Shown here: positions 55,384 to 64,000 of the stretch, one piece after another
Layout of the letters: each line of letters starts with the position of its first letter
How positions within the stretch are numbered: position 1 is the stretch's first letter
From: Rhodospirillaceae bacterium
Lineage (GTDB): Bacteria > Pseudomonadota > Alphaproteobacteria > UBA8366
NCBI GenBank assembly: GCA_002724395.1
Contig: PBOR01000013.1
Location: forward strand, 128,433-192,432
Length of the DNA stretch: 64,000 nt
Direction of reading: 5' to 3'
Program-made: the position numbers and the translations under genes
Notes under the pieces: generated by a model
Seen by the model: the letters and a program-made list of their open reading frames with translations, nothing else
What the model was told of the DNA's origin: nothing
Database searches by the model: none

Positions 55384-55513
55384 TAAAGAGCCGAGAGTGT
55401 TGGCTGGGCAGAGGGAGATTGTCAACAGCATTTCCGCTGGTTTTGCGTAGCTGGGCTTTGTATATCTGACAATGTGAATGATGGTATTATGCAGCTCTAA
55501 CTCGAGGATCAAC

Positions 55514-56509
55514 ATGGCAGAAAAGCTGATTACAGTATTTGGCGCATCGGGCTTTATTGGTCGTTACGTTGTGAAAAGATTGGCCACACAAGGGTATTTG
55601 GTGCGCGCCGCAGTGCGAGAACCCGCAAGTGCTCTGTTTTTGAAAACTATGGGTGATGTGGGACAGGTTACTCCGCTGCAAGCCAATATTCGTGATGAAG
55701 CATCTGTTTCAGCTGCCATTGAAGGCGCTCACGGTGTAGTCAATCTGATAGGAATTTTATTTGAGAGCGGCAAGCAAAAATTCGATGAGGTCCACCGAAA
55801 AGGAGCGGAAAACATCGCAAAGGCATCAACAAATGCAGGCGTGCAAAAACTCGTTCATGTGTCTGCTCTAGGCGCGTCGGAAGATTCGCAATCAGCATAT
55901 GCACGCAGTAAAGCGGCGGGCGAGAATGCTGTACGAGCGGCTTTTGGGTCGGCGGTTGTGTTTCGTCCGAGCGTAGTTTTTGGACCGCAGGATGATTTTT
56001 TTAACCGCTTTGCGGAAATGGTCTGCGTCGCTCCCGCACTCCCGATTTTTGGTTGCCCTCTGCCCTCCATAAGGAATGGCACCCTTGATTGCTATGGGGA
56101 TGGGGGAACCAAATTCCAACCTATTTATGCCGGCGATTTAGCAGATGCAATAGTACAGGTGATCGACAGCAACAACGTTTTGGATAGAACCTACGAGCTT
56201 GGTGGGCCACAAGTGTATAGTTTTAAAGAAATTTTAGACCTGATTCTGTTGGAAACCGGTCGACGCCGTTTATTGGTCCCGCTCCCGTTCTGGATAGCCT
56301 CCATCGTTGCGTTCTTTACTGAGTTATTACCTGTGCCACCCTTAACTCGTGACCAGGTTATCTTGTTGCGGTCTGACAATGTTGTGAATGAAGGTTCTTT
56401 TAGCCTTGCTGATTTGGGCATAGACGCTACGTCTGTGGAATCAATTGTGCCCAGCTATTTGGATCAATATTGTAAGGGCGGCCGCTTTAGCCGCTTTAGC
56501 AATGCTTGA
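55514..56509 (+). CDS. NDUFA9-like complex I associated NAD(P)-binding protein
   Basis: Extended SDR-fold protein, 331 aa from ATG 55514 (GAGGA ahead). The loop GASGFIG is near the N-terminus and the family block RPSVVFGPQDDFFNRFAEM is present; a hydrophobic stretch near the C-terminus (about 255-275) could touch the membrane. Alphaproteobacterial relatives are accessory subunits resembling mitochondrial NDUFA9. No nuo gene is nearby. Its TGA and the TCA of convergent uppP form a TGATCA joint, with no spacer. Confidence 0.88.
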   Translation: MAEKLITVFGASGFIGRYVVKRLATQGYLVRAAVREPASALFLKTMGDVGQVTPLQANIRDEASVSAAIEGAHGVVNLIGILFESGKQKFDEVHRKGAENIAKASTNAGVQKLVHVSALGASEDSQSAYARSKAAGENAVRAAFGSAVVFRPSVVFGPQDDFFNRFAEMVCVAPALPIFGCPLPSIRNGTLDCYGDGGTKFQPIYAGDLADAIVQVIDSNNVLDRTYELGGPQVYSFKEILDLILLETGRRRLLVPLPFWIASIVAFFTELLPVPPLTRDQVILLRSDNVVNEGSFSLADLGIDATSVESIVPSYLDQYCKGGRFSRFSNA

Positions 56510-57307
56510 TCAGCGATACACCCAATAAAGTAAAAACGCGCCTAAGAATAGCCGATAAATTACAAATGGCGTGAAGTTCGCACGGGCAAGCCATCGGAGC
56601 ATAAGTGTGATGGCTATTAACCCTGAGATAAATGACAAGCTTACCGCAATCACGGATTCTTTTTGCAGTATTAAGTTCCCTTTTTGATAGAGATCCAGTC
56701 CAGCAAATACTGCTATGCCTGCTATGGTCGGGATAGATAGTAACATGGAAAACCGTGCAGCATCTGAACGTTCCATGCTGAGTAAACGACCCGCAGTCAT
56801 GGTAACGCCGGCCCTACTAGCGCCTGGGATGAAGGCGAGTAGCTGAACTAGGCCAATAAAAAATGAATGTAAAATGGATAAGTGTTCAATTCGATTAAGA
56901 GTTAATGTCACTTTGTCCACCAGCCAAAGTAAAATGCCAAAGCCGAAGGTTGCCCAAGCAACAACTTCGATGCTACGAAAATATGTTTCCACCTGATCTC
57001 GCGCTGTAAAGCCCACAGCCGCAACTGGTATGGTTGCGATCACTAAGTTGAGGGCTAGCTTGGTATCTTGGTTTGGTTCCCCGAGGAACCCCTTACCAAC
57101 CCCGATAAGGATTTTCCACAAATCACGCCAAAAATAGACTAAAACCGCTCCTAGCGTGCCGAAATGGAGTGCGATGTCGATGGTGAGGCCTTGGTCCGGC
57201 CAACCTATAACTTTCGAGGCCACGACCAGATGTCCTGATGAACTAATGGGTAAAAATTCAGTGATTCCCTGGATTAAAGCAAGAATTATGAGCTGATAGA
57301 GCTCCAT
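56510..57307 (-). CDS. uppP: undecaprenyl-diphosphate phosphatase
   Basis: Integral membrane phosphatase (BacA/UppP), 265 aa, which recycles the lipid carrier for peptidoglycan. Catalytic motifs are QGITEFLPISSSGH near the N-terminus (Glu and His) and PGASRAG in the middle; about eight membrane segments follow the hydropathy pattern. Confers bacitracin tolerance when abundant. Convergent with the NDUFA9-like gene. Confidence 0.97.
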   Translation of the reverse strand: MELYQLIILALIQGITEFLPISSSGHLVVASKVIGWPDQGLTIDIALHFGTLGAVLVYFWRDLWKILIGVGKGFLGEPNQDTKLALNLVIATIPVAAVGFTARDQVETYFRSIEVVAWATFGFGILLWLVDKVTLTLNRIEHLSILHSFFIGLVQLLAFIPGASRAGVTMTAGRLLSMERSDAARFSMLLSIPTIAGIAVFAGLDLYQKGNLILQKESVIAVSLSFISGLIAITLMLRWLARANFTPFVIYRLFLGAFLLYWVYR

Positions 57308-57431
57308 GACATACGCCCATTTTCGTGTGAAAAATAAATAGATAACATACTAAGAGAATTACATTGTTACGCTATTATCATTTCACAAACTAAATTTTCC
57401 GTTCGGCCTCTTCAAATTGTATAGGTATTTA

Positions 57432-58100
57432 ATGCGCACGCTTTACCATCTTTGGCTCTCTCCCGCCTGTCGGAAAATTCGTATAGCCCTTACAGAAAAA
57501 AAACTTCAATTCGACATGAAGCTCGAGAAAACTTGGGAACGTCGAGAGGAGTTTCTTGCATTGAATCCGGCCGGATCAGTACCGGTTTTAGTTGAAACCG
57601 ACGGTGTAGCAGTTTGTGACGTTTACGCTATCACAGAATATCTCGATGAAAAATATCCTGAACCTATGTTGCTTGGCGTGGACCCAATAGAACGGTCAGA
57701 AACGCGACGACTTATTTGGTGGTTTAACGAAAAGTTTCAAAAAGAAGTAACCGCCAAATTAGTGGATGAGAAAATTTTGAAGCGGTTTTTGAATATGGGT
57801 GAGCCAAGCTCTCAGTCTATCAGAGCAGGTTCCGCCAATATTCATTACCATCTGGATTATATTGGCTGGCTTATGGAAGAGCGGCAGTGGCTAGCAGGCA
57901 ATTCTCTAACCTACGCGGATATTGGAGCCGCTGCCCATCTGTCTTGCATCGATTATTTGGGCGATGTGCCCTGGGATGATCATAAGCCTGCAAAAGACTG
58001 GTATGCCAGATTGAAATCGAGGCCAAGTTTTCGCGATATTTTGGGCGACCATATTCCTGGTTACCCACCGCCAAGGCATTATGCCGATCCCGATTTTTAG
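57432..58100 (+). CDS. glutathione S-transferase family protein
   Basis: 222 aa GST fold. The N-terminal thioredoxin-like domain carries the catalytic region LSPACRKIR (Ser10/Cys13) and GSVPVLV (cis-Pro); an all-helical C-terminal domain follows. Substrate unknown. Start ATG 57432 has AGGT 7 bases ahead; an in-frame TTG at 57417 is less likely. The position next to uppP is common in alphaproteobacteria. Confidence 0.9.
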   Translation: MRTLYHLWLSPACRKIRIALTEKKLQFDMKLEKTWERREEFLALNPAGSVPVLVETDGVAVCDVYAITEYLDEKYPEPMLLGVDPIERSETRRLIWWFNEKFQKEVTAKLVDEKILKRFLNMGEPSSQSIRAGSANIHYHLDYIGWLMEERQWLAGNSLTYADIGAAAHLSCIDYLGDVPWDDHKPAKDWYARLKSRPSFRDILGDHIPGYPPPRHYADPDF

Positions 58101-58140
58101 CCTTCGAAGCGCGGTTGAAGCGTTCTTGCAGCGCTGAGGT

Positions 58141-58947
58141 CTAATTAACCGATTGCTGAGTATTTACATCGAGTATTTCGAGATTTCGTTTTGCTGTATC
58201 TGCAGCTGGAGAACCCTCATGAAGTTCGATTAATTTAAGCCAGTCCTGCCGTGCGCCGTCTTTATCGCCTGCTAGTCGCATTAAAATACCGCTTTCTAGA
58301 AGCGCCTCTGCATGGGTTGGGTCGATGGAGATGGCGCTTATAATATCTTGCCTTGCGGCAGCCATGTTGCCGGCAGAGCGGTGCGCACTAGCACGGAGTG
58401 CTAACGCTTCCGCAAAACTGGGCTGTAATTTTAATGACTCATTTAAATCTTTGATAGCATCTACATACCGTCCTTTTTCCGCATGTATTGTTGCCCGGTC
58501 AACAAAAAGCTGTGCATTTCTGGGGTCGAATTCAATGGCGGCGGACTGCACTTTAAAAGCGCGCATCGGATTATTAGCATCCAGCCAGGCTTGACTAGCT
58601 TGGGCAAAGATTTCAGCTCGCACGGTATTCGGGGTAGATTTTGGCATTTTTTGTGCCATCGTCTCTAACTGGATTGCTGCTTCCTTAAATCTTTTTAAAT
58701 AAATAAGCGCCACAGCGGCACAATGCGTCGCGGCATCGGCGCCACCATGGTCCTGCCAATTAAGCGCTCTTTCAAAACCTTTATGCGGCTCAATACGTGC
58801 TAATTGCATGCATTTTCGGTAATTTTCATGTTCGGCTAAATGATTTTCCTTTGGCGGTATTACTTGCGCGTTGATTGGGAAAGATAGAAAAATAATAGTC
58901 GCAGGCACACATAAAACTAGGCGACAGGTAAAGCAGGTTCGTTTCAT
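58141..58947 (-). CDS. secreted tetratricopeptide-repeat protein
   Basis: 268 aa, signal peptide at about 1-28 (hydrophobic core ending NAQV). Cysteines lie in the signal region but no clear lipobox is visible. Several TPR repeats span about 40-250 with the usual Ala/Tyr pattern. TPR proteins mediate protein contacts in the periplasm; the partner is unknown. Confidence 0.85.
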   Translation of the reverse strand: MKRTCFTCRLVLCVPATIIFLSFPINAQVIPPKENHLAEHENYRKCMQLARIEPHKGFERALNWQDHGGADAATHCAAVALIYLKRFKEAAIQLETMAQKMPKSTPNTVRAEIFAQASQAWLDANNPMRAFKVQSAAIEFDPRNAQLFVDRATIHAEKGRYVDAIKDLNESLKLQPSFAEALALRASAHRSAGNMAAARQDIISAISIDPTHAEALLESGILMRLAGDKDGARQDWLKLIELHEGSPAADTAKRNLEILDVNTQQSVN

Positions 58948-59023
58948 TATATTATTCCTGTCATTCGATCTTTAAGGTCCACCATCTCTTTCGTTTTTGT
59001 AAGAGAGGAAATTTAGAATTTAC

Positions 59024-59899
59024 ATGAGCAATGATCAAAAGCATCTTTTTTGTTTTGGGCTCGGCTATTCTGCCGAACGGTTGGCTCGTGATCTTATTGA
59101 TAGCGACAACGGCTGGACTGTTGCTGGCACTTCTCGAAGTGAAGAAAAGACGGAGTGTCTCAATAAGATCGGCGTGAAGACTTTATTTTTTAATGGCGAA
59201 CAGCCTATTTCCCGCGTTGAGAAATGGCTCGAGAGTGCTACCCATTTGGTCATTTCAGCACCACCAGGCCCGCAAGGGGATCCAGTTCTTCGGTATCATA
59301 AAGATGATATTGCTCAGTTAAGCAACCTTGAGTGGGTAGGTTATTTGTCTACGACCGGTGTTTATGGTGACAGAAAAGGTGAGTGGGTGGATGAGACCGC
59401 GGAGTTAACGCCTACAAGCCCGCGCGGCGTACGTAGGGTCGCCGCAGAGTGCGCTTGGATGGATCTTTGGTGTGCCCATCAAGTGCCGGTTCATCTGTTT
59501 CGACTTGCAGGAATTTATGGGCCAGGTCGTAATGCTCTGGAGACCGTGCGGTCCGGTCGTGCTCGGCGGATTGATAAACCTGGCCAGGTATTTAGTCGTA
59601 TCCATGTGGATGATATTGCCCAAATTCTCAAAGCATCGATAGAAAATCCTAATCCTGGTGCCTCCTATAATGTTTGTGACGATGAGGCTGCGGCGCCAAG
59701 AACGGTCATTGAATATGCCTGTAGGCTATTGCGGGTAGAGCCACCACCGCTTCTTTCTTTCGATGAAGCGGACCTTTCCGAGATGGCACGAAGTTTTTAT
59801 GCGGACAATAAGCGCGTCTCCAACGAACGTATTAAGAAAGACCTGATGGTAGAGCTAAAATGGCCGACTTATAGGGAAGGTTTGCAAGGCCTCCTTTGA
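59024..59899 (+). CDS. SDR-family NAD(P)-binding protein, YeeZ-like
   Basis: 291 aa. The nucleotide loop is the short form FGLGYSAE (residues 11-18) instead of GxxGxxG, and YLSTTGVYGD carries the SDR active-site region. The layout matches the YeeZ-like SDRs of unknown function found in many proteobacteria. No partner is evident; the neighbouring hydrolase converges. Confidence 0.85.
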   Translation: MSNDQKHLFCFGLGYSAERLARDLIDSDNGWTVAGTSRSEEKTECLNKIGVKTLFFNGEQPISRVEKWLESATHLVISAPPGPQGDPVLRYHKDDIAQLSNLEWVGYLSTTGVYGDRKGEWVDETAELTPTSPRGVRRVAAECAWMDLWCAHQVPVHLFRLAGIYGPGRNALETVRSGRARRIDKPGQVFSRIHVDDIAQILKASIENPNPGASYNVCDDEAAAPRTVIEYACRLLRVEPPPLLSFDEADLSEMARSFYADNKRVSNERIKKDLMVELKWPTYREGLQGLL

Positions 59900-59938
59900 A
59901 GGACCCGGCGCTTATTCTGATTGGTCGAAGAGTGACCT

Positions 59939-60682
59939 CTAAGAAAGAGCGTCAACTAATTTAAGCAGTCGTTTAATATCATTGGGTCTCGACATGCGGT
60001 GATCGGCATCCTTGACGAAGGTTATTTTAACGTCGTTGGAAATTAGCGCGTCCGAAATATCGAGGGAAAGCCACCAAGGTACTGCATCGTCTTGCATGCC
60101 ATGTAGGATTCGGACTGGTCCGTCAAAATGAATAGGGTCGCTTAACAAATTATGGTTAATACCCTCTTCAAGAAGTTTCTGCGTGATTGGATACCCGGCG
60201 GGTTCGTACTGGGATGGGCGCATCCAAACGCCTTTTTCTCCAAGCTGGTGTTTCGCGTCGTCGGGAAGATTGGCGAGTGTACGCTGGGTCATGTCAACCG
60301 CCGGCGCTACGGTAATGATGGCGGCAATTCTGTTTGGCCGCGCGCGCGCTAAAAGGAAGGCAATCCAGCCGCCCATAGATGAACCGACAACAATTTGTGG
60401 GCCCGTAGCTACCGAATCGAGTATGGTCAAAGCATCTTTGAGCCAATCGCCAACGGTGGAGTCGGCGAAAACACCACCCGATTGACCATGCCCACGATAA
60501 TCAAACCGCGTGTATTGTTGGCCACGGTCGCGGCAAAAAGCACCGAGCGAAACAGCCTTGCCACCGGTCATATCCGAGCGAAATCCGGTGCAAAATATTA
60601 CGCCCGGGGAATATCCCGGGTTATGATGAAAGGCTAATCTTACTCCGTCTTCGCAAGCAATACTTGCTGGCGTATCGGCCAT
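59939..60682 (-). CDS. alpha/beta hydrolase (ABHD10-like)
   Basis: 247 aa. Nucleophile Ser102 in GSSMGG, acid Asp in HGMQDD, His in DADHRMS. It resembles bacterial relatives of ABHD10-type thioesterases and YqiA esterases. No signal peptide, so cytoplasmic. Substrate not known. Divergent from the glycosyltransferase gene across about 70 bases. Confidence 0.88.
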   Translation of the reverse strand: MADTPASIACEDGVRLAFHHNPGYSPGVIFCTGFRSDMTGGKAVSLGAFCRDRGQQYTRFDYRGHGQSGGVFADSTVGDWLKDALTILDSVATGPQIVVGSSMGGWIAFLLARARPNRIAAIITVAPAVDMTQRTLANLPDDAKHQLGEKGVWMRPSQYEPAGYPITQKLLEEGINHNLLSDPIHFDGPVRILHGMQDDAVPWWLSLDISDALISNDVKITFVKDADHRMSRPNDIKRLLKLVDALS

Positions 60683-60753
60683 ATGAGATATCCTCTTAAG
60701 TGATCGGTATTATACAAAGCTTTTTGGGGCAGTTAGGGAATTCGAAATCCAAC

Positions 60754-61965
60754 ATGGTAAGGTCGGACAAAACTATGGCAAAGCGCAATGGGCCGGTCGT
60801 TTTGCAAGTATTACCTTCTCTTCAAACTGGTGGTGCAGAGCGCGGTTGTGTTGATATCGCAGTAGCGGTTATGGAGGCCGGCGGTACAGCTTTTGTTGCG
60901 TCGAGTGGTGGGGACATGGTGCGCGACCTGGATAGAGCTGGTGCGCGTCATTTTAAAATGCCTGTTCATTCCAAGAACCCTTTAAGAATGTGGTTAAATT
61001 CAAGGAGATTAATCAAAATTATTCGTGAGTTCGATGTGCAAATCGTTCATGCGCGTAGCAGAGCGCCCGCCTGGAGTTGCCGTGCCGCTTGTTTGAAAAC
61101 TGGAGCGCATTTCATTACGACCTTTCATGGAACCTATAATATCAATTCGGGCTTAAAGCGCCGTTATAATGCGATCATGACTAAAGGCGCGCGGGTAATT
61201 GCTATTTCCCGTTTCATTGCTGATCATATAAAAGCGGAATATAAAATTGATCCAGCGCGTCTGCGCATCATTCATCGCGGCATTGATATAGAACAGCTTG
61301 AACCCGCAGCAGTGCCCGCCGCGCGGATAGTCAGCCTTGCAGAACAGTGGCGGTTGCCCGATGACATTCCCGTAATCTTGATGCCGGGGCGTTTAACTCG
61401 TTGGAAGGGCCAGTCGGTTCTGATTGAGGCACTCGCAGCGCTTAGGGAACTAAAGGTGCGTTGTTTATTTGTCGGCGATGACCAGGGCCGAACCGGGTAT
61501 CGGCAAGAATTAATGGGTTTGGTTAAAAGTCGCGGGCTGGAGAGTATAGTCCATTTTGTTGGTCATTGTAACGATATGGCGGCGGCGTACATGTTGGCGG
61601 ATGTGGTTATTTCTGCGTCAACTGATCCCGAAGGTTTTGGTAGGGTGATGGCTGAGGGGCAAGCATTGGGTAAGCCTGTCATAGCCGCAGATCATGGCGC
61701 AAGTAACGAACTGATTATTCATGGGGAAACAGGCTGGTTAGTGCCTCCTGGCGATCCATTGGCGCTGGCAGCTGCTTTAAGAGTGGTCCTTGCCTTGAAC
61801 ACTAACCAACGCGAAGAACTTGCGGAAAAAGCTATCTCACATGTAAGAGAAAAATTTACTCGTGCTCAAATGTGCAAAAGTACTTTAGATGTTTATGAAG
61901 AAATTCTCTCCGAATCGGTATCCACAGCGACGGCCCTGGAAGAGAGCCCGGCCTCGGCTACGTGA
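60754..61965 (+). CDS. GT4-family glycosyltransferase
   Basis: 403 aa from ATG 60754 (60700 GTG and 60775 ATG also in frame). GT-B fold: LQTGGAERG near the N-terminus, LMPGRLTRWKGQ in the linker, and the donor-site STDPEGFGRVMAEGQALGKP with the EX7E Glu pair. Probably transfers a sugar to the lipopolysaccharide core or another surface glycan. Followed within 11 bases by a GT9 gene and then thrS, a conserved alphaproteobacterial group. Confidence 0.9.
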   Translation: MVRSDKTMAKRNGPVVLQVLPSLQTGGAERGCVDIAVAVMEAGGTAFVASSGGDMVRDLDRAGARHFKMPVHSKNPLRMWLNSRRLIKIIREFDVQIVHARSRAPAWSCRAACLKTGAHFITTFHGTYNINSGLKRRYNAIMTKGARVIAISRFIADHIKAEYKIDPARLRIIHRGIDIEQLEPAAVPAARIVSLAEQWRLPDDIPVILMPGRLTRWKGQSVLIEALAALRELKVRCLFVGDDQGRTGYRQELMGLVKSRGLESIVHFVGHCNDMAAAYMLADVVISASTDPEGFGRVMAEGQALGKPVIAADHGASNELIIHGETGWLVPPGDPLALAAALRVVLALNTNQREELAEKAISHVREKFTRAQMCKSTLDVYEEILSESVSTATALEESPASAT

Positions 61966-61976
61966 GGAATATCTGC

Positions 61977-62909
61977 GTGAGCAACACTGCTGAAGAGAGA
62001 ATCCTGGTCGTTAAGCTTGGTGCCTTGGGTGATTTTGTGCAGGCCTTCGCCCCATTTCAGGCCATTCGAGAACACCATCCCTCATCACACATTACACTTT
62101 TGACGATGCCGGCATTTTCTGCGCTTGGCAATGCCACCGGGTGGTTCGACGCTGTGTGGATTGACAGCCGGCCCGAGTGGTGGCGGTTTGGCACGCGTCA
62201 TAAGTTACGAAAATTCTTCAACCAAGGCGGCTTCAAAAGGGTTTACGATCTTCAAACTTCTAAGCGTAGTAGTTCCTTTTACCGCAGTTTTAAGAGGCCC
62301 CGGCCCGAGTGGTCTGGAATAGCCAATGGGTGTTCGCACCCGCACTCTAATCCGGATCGCAATTTCATGCACACTATTGAACGTCAGGCTGAACAGTTAA
62401 CGATGGCTGGCGTTCGACCCGTTCTCGCACCGGACCTGAGTTGGTTTGATGCCGACACGACGCGTTTCAGATTGGAAGATGAATATTTTTTGATCGTGCC
62501 AGGAGGTGCGGCCCATCGACCCGAAAAGCGCTGGCCCGTCAAACGCTATATCCAATTAGCTAATGACCTTGTTGCATGGGGGCGTATTCCGGTGTTGTTA
62601 GGCGGTGAGGAAGAAAGGGATGTTCTGGACGCAATTGCGCGTGAGTGCAGGCAAGCCCGGAATCTAGGCAGAAGAACTAATATTTTTGATATTGCCGGTT
62701 TAGCGCGTCTTGCAATTGGTGCAATTGGAAATGATACGGGGCCGATGCATATCATTTCGGCCGTGGGATGCCCTTCCGTAGTACTTTATTCGCACGCCTC
62801 AAATCCAGATTTATGCGGCCAGCGGGGACTGTCGGTTAAGATATTACGCCGTGCCGCGTTGGAGGGGTTGGCGGTGGCGGAAGTTGAAGCGGCATTGCAA
62901 TGCCGTTGA
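61977..62909 (+). CDS. GT9-family glycosyltransferase (heptosyltransferase-like)
   Basis: 310 aa. N-terminal ILVVKLGALGDFVQA and the donor loop GGAAHRPEKRWP and GNDTGPMHI are family 9 hallmarks, typical of lipopolysaccharide heptosyltransferases. I choose GTG 61977, which has a GAGGA ribosome site, over GTG 61962, which overlaps the previous stop. It lies directly after the GT4 gene, so the two probably add consecutive core sugars. Exact sugar unknown. Confidence 0.9.
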   Translation: MSNTAEERILVVKLGALGDFVQAFAPFQAIREHHPSSHITLLTMPAFSALGNATGWFDAVWIDSRPEWWRFGTRHKLRKFFNQGGFKRVYDLQTSKRSSSFYRSFKRPRPEWSGIANGCSHPHSNPDRNFMHTIERQAEQLTMAGVRPVLAPDLSWFDADTTRFRLEDEYFLIVPGGAAHRPEKRWPVKRYIQLANDLVAWGRIPVLLGGEEERDVLDAIARECRQARNLGRRTNIFDIAGLARLAIGAIGNDTGPMHIISAVGCPSVVLYSHASNPDLCGQRGLSVKILRRAALEGLAVAEVEAALQCR

Positions 62910-62987
62910 CGTGCGAGGGCAAAACAGCGAAAAGGCATGCGCTAAAGATCATGGCATTTACAAATTTTGTTAAGAACAGGGTTAGGC

Positions 62988-64000
62988 ATGGGTAACGGCG
63001 TAGCAATAACGCTGCCGGATGGCAGTAAAAAGCAATTTGATGGGCCGATCTCTGGAATGGAGGTAGCTGAATCTATTGGTGCGGGACTGGCGAAAGCGGC
63101 GCTCGCGGTCATTGTGGATGGCGAGCAATGGGATTTGCTTCGGACCATCAAAACCGATACCAGTATCGCTATTATTACTCGTGACTCCGAAGAAGGGTTG
63201 GAGTTGCTCCGCCATGACTGCGCTCATGTTTTGGCGGAGGCGGTAAAGGAACTATATCCCGACGTGCAGGTCACAATCGGTCCTTCTATAGAAGGTGGTT
63301 TTTATTACGATTTTGCGCGCGATACTCCGTTTACGCTAGAGGATCTTGAACAAATCGAGAAGCGGATGGCTCAAATTGTTGATCGGGACGAGGATATCGT
63401 CCGCGAAGTTTGGGAGCGTGATGCGGCTGTAGACTTTTTCAAAGATGCTGGTGAGCATTACAAAGCCGAAATCATAGGAGACCTTCCAGCGAACGAAGAA
63501 ATAACGATTTATCGACAAGGCGATTGGTTGGATTTATGTCGTGGCCCTCACTTGCCGTCAACTGGGAGACTTGGCAAGGCATTCAAGTTGACAAAGGTGG
63601 CAGGCGCCTATTGGCGCGGCGACTCCCGAAATGAACAGCTGCAACGAATTTATGGTACCTGCTGGAGAAACGATAAAGAACTCAAAGCCTACTTGCATAT
63701 GCTCGAAGAAGCGGAGAAGCGTGATCACCGGCGTCTCGGACGCGAGATGGGCTTGTTTCATTTGCAAGAAGAGGCAACCGGCTCGGTCTTTTGGCACGAG
63801 AAGGGTTGGACGTTTTACCGGCTCTTAGAAACCTACATGCGGCGGCGACTGGAAGCGGAAAATTATGTTGAAGTAAAAACACCACAATTGATTGATCGCA
63901 GTCTTTGGGAAGCGTCCGGCCATTGGGATAAGTTCCAGGAGAATATGTTTATCGCCGAATCCGAAGAGCGGATGCTGGCTGTAAAACCGATGAATTGTCC
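62988..64000 (+). CDS. thrS: threonyl-tRNA synthetase, 3' end beyond the window
   Basis: First 337 codons of ThrRS, cut by the window end. An N-terminal TGS domain (about 1-62) precedes the editing domain with the four zinc-like editing-site residues His76, His80 (HDCAH), Cys184 and His188 (LCRGPH), which removes mischarged Ser. The catalytic core begins at about 245 and the visible end, VKPMNC, contains the first zinc ligand Cys of the active site. Cytoplasmic, essential. AGGGTTAGGC lies ahead of the ATG. Confidence 0.96.
   Translation, partial: MGNGVAITLPDGSKKQFDGPISGMEVAESIGAGLAKAALAVIVDGEQWDLLRTIKTDTSIAIITRDSEEGLELLRHDCAHVLAEAVKELYPDVQVTIGPSIEGGFYYDFARDTPFTLEDLEQIEKRMAQIVDRDEDIVREVWERDAAVDFFKDAGEHYKAEIIGDLPANEEITIYRQGDWLDLCRGPHLPSTGRLGKAFKLTKVAGAYWRGDSRNEQLQRIYGTCWRNDKELKAYLHMLEEAEKRDHRRLGREMGLFHLQEEATGSVFWHEKGWTFYRLLETYMRRRLEAENYVEVKTPQLIDRSLWEASGHWDKFQENMFIAESEERMLAVKPMNC

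Noticed and set aside
55294..55515. 73-codon - strand ORF across tRNA-Leu
   Set aside because: It is the translation of the tRNA-Leu gene itself, a common false call; no ribosome site.
58101..58140. AGCGC/GCGCT pair as terminator between the GST and TPR genes
   Set aside because: Loop of 18 bases and no T-run on either strand.

Overview
The window is a chromosomal segment of an alphaproteobacterium, most likely a free-living, Rhodospirillales-like or SAR116-like marine lineage. The evidence is gene order and family type. It carries the alphaproteobacterial block chvI-chvG-hprK-rapZ-EIIA-HPr-ahcY, the alphaproteobacterial forms of AddA/AddB, the order trpF-trpB-trpA-accD-folC next to lapA-ihfB-rpsA-cmk-aroA, the order lptC-lptA-lptB-rpoN-ptsN-DUF1150-Hsp20, and a complex-I NDUFA9-like gene beside uppP. 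Genus cannot be read from the sequence. Genes are tightly packed, stop/start overlaps of 1-4 bases are common, and I see no mobile element, CRISPR array or obvious pseudogene.

Layout. 1-4344 (+): ChvI/ChvG envelope-stress two-component system with a short HprK, RapZ and two soluble PTS proteins (EIIA and HPr). 4783-6078 (+): S-adenosylhomocysteinase behind a 438-base noncoding region. 6571-15672 (+): tsaE, amgK, murU, addB, addA, trxA. 15687-27459 (-): folC, accD, trpA, trpB, trpF, pyrF, an AGE-family epimerase, lapA, ihfB, rpsA, cmk, aroA. 27635-28965 (+): a zinc-ribbon protein, tRNA-Ala(GGC) and a secreted nuclease.

29053-47931 is the accessory and most interesting part. On the + strand lie an Ldh2-type dehydrogenase, an HpnA-like SDR, an Mpo1-like (DUF962) membrane protein and five consecutive paralogous luciferase-like (LLM) oxidoreductases. 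Converging on them with only 3 bases between stops is a nine-gene - strand operon. It holds a complete coenzyme F420 set (fbiC = fused cofG/cofH, cofC, cofD, cofE, plus the F420:NADP oxidoreductase npdG). Upstream in the same operon are an alpha/beta hydrolase, a class II aldolase homologue that has lost its metal ligands, a DUF4387 protein and an AtuA-family protein. A small membrane ORF and an MmgE/PrpD-family gene follow in divergent orientation. I read this as an F420-dependent metabolic island: one arm makes and recycles the deazaflavin and the other uses it through five LLM enzymes on an unknown, perhaps terpenoid-like or branched organic acid, substrate.

48130-55168: Hsp20 (with a ROSE-like RNA thermometer candidate in its leader), DUF1150, then on the - strand ptsN, rpoN, the lipopolysaccharide export genes lptB, lptA, lptC, kdsD and RNase D. 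The hibernation factor gene usually found between rpoN and ptsN is absent. 55297-64000: tRNA-Leu(CAG), NDUFA9-like protein, uppP, a GST, a TPR lipoprotein-like or secreted protein, an SDR, an alpha/beta hydrolase, two glycosyltransferases and the first 337 codons of thrS, cut by the window end.
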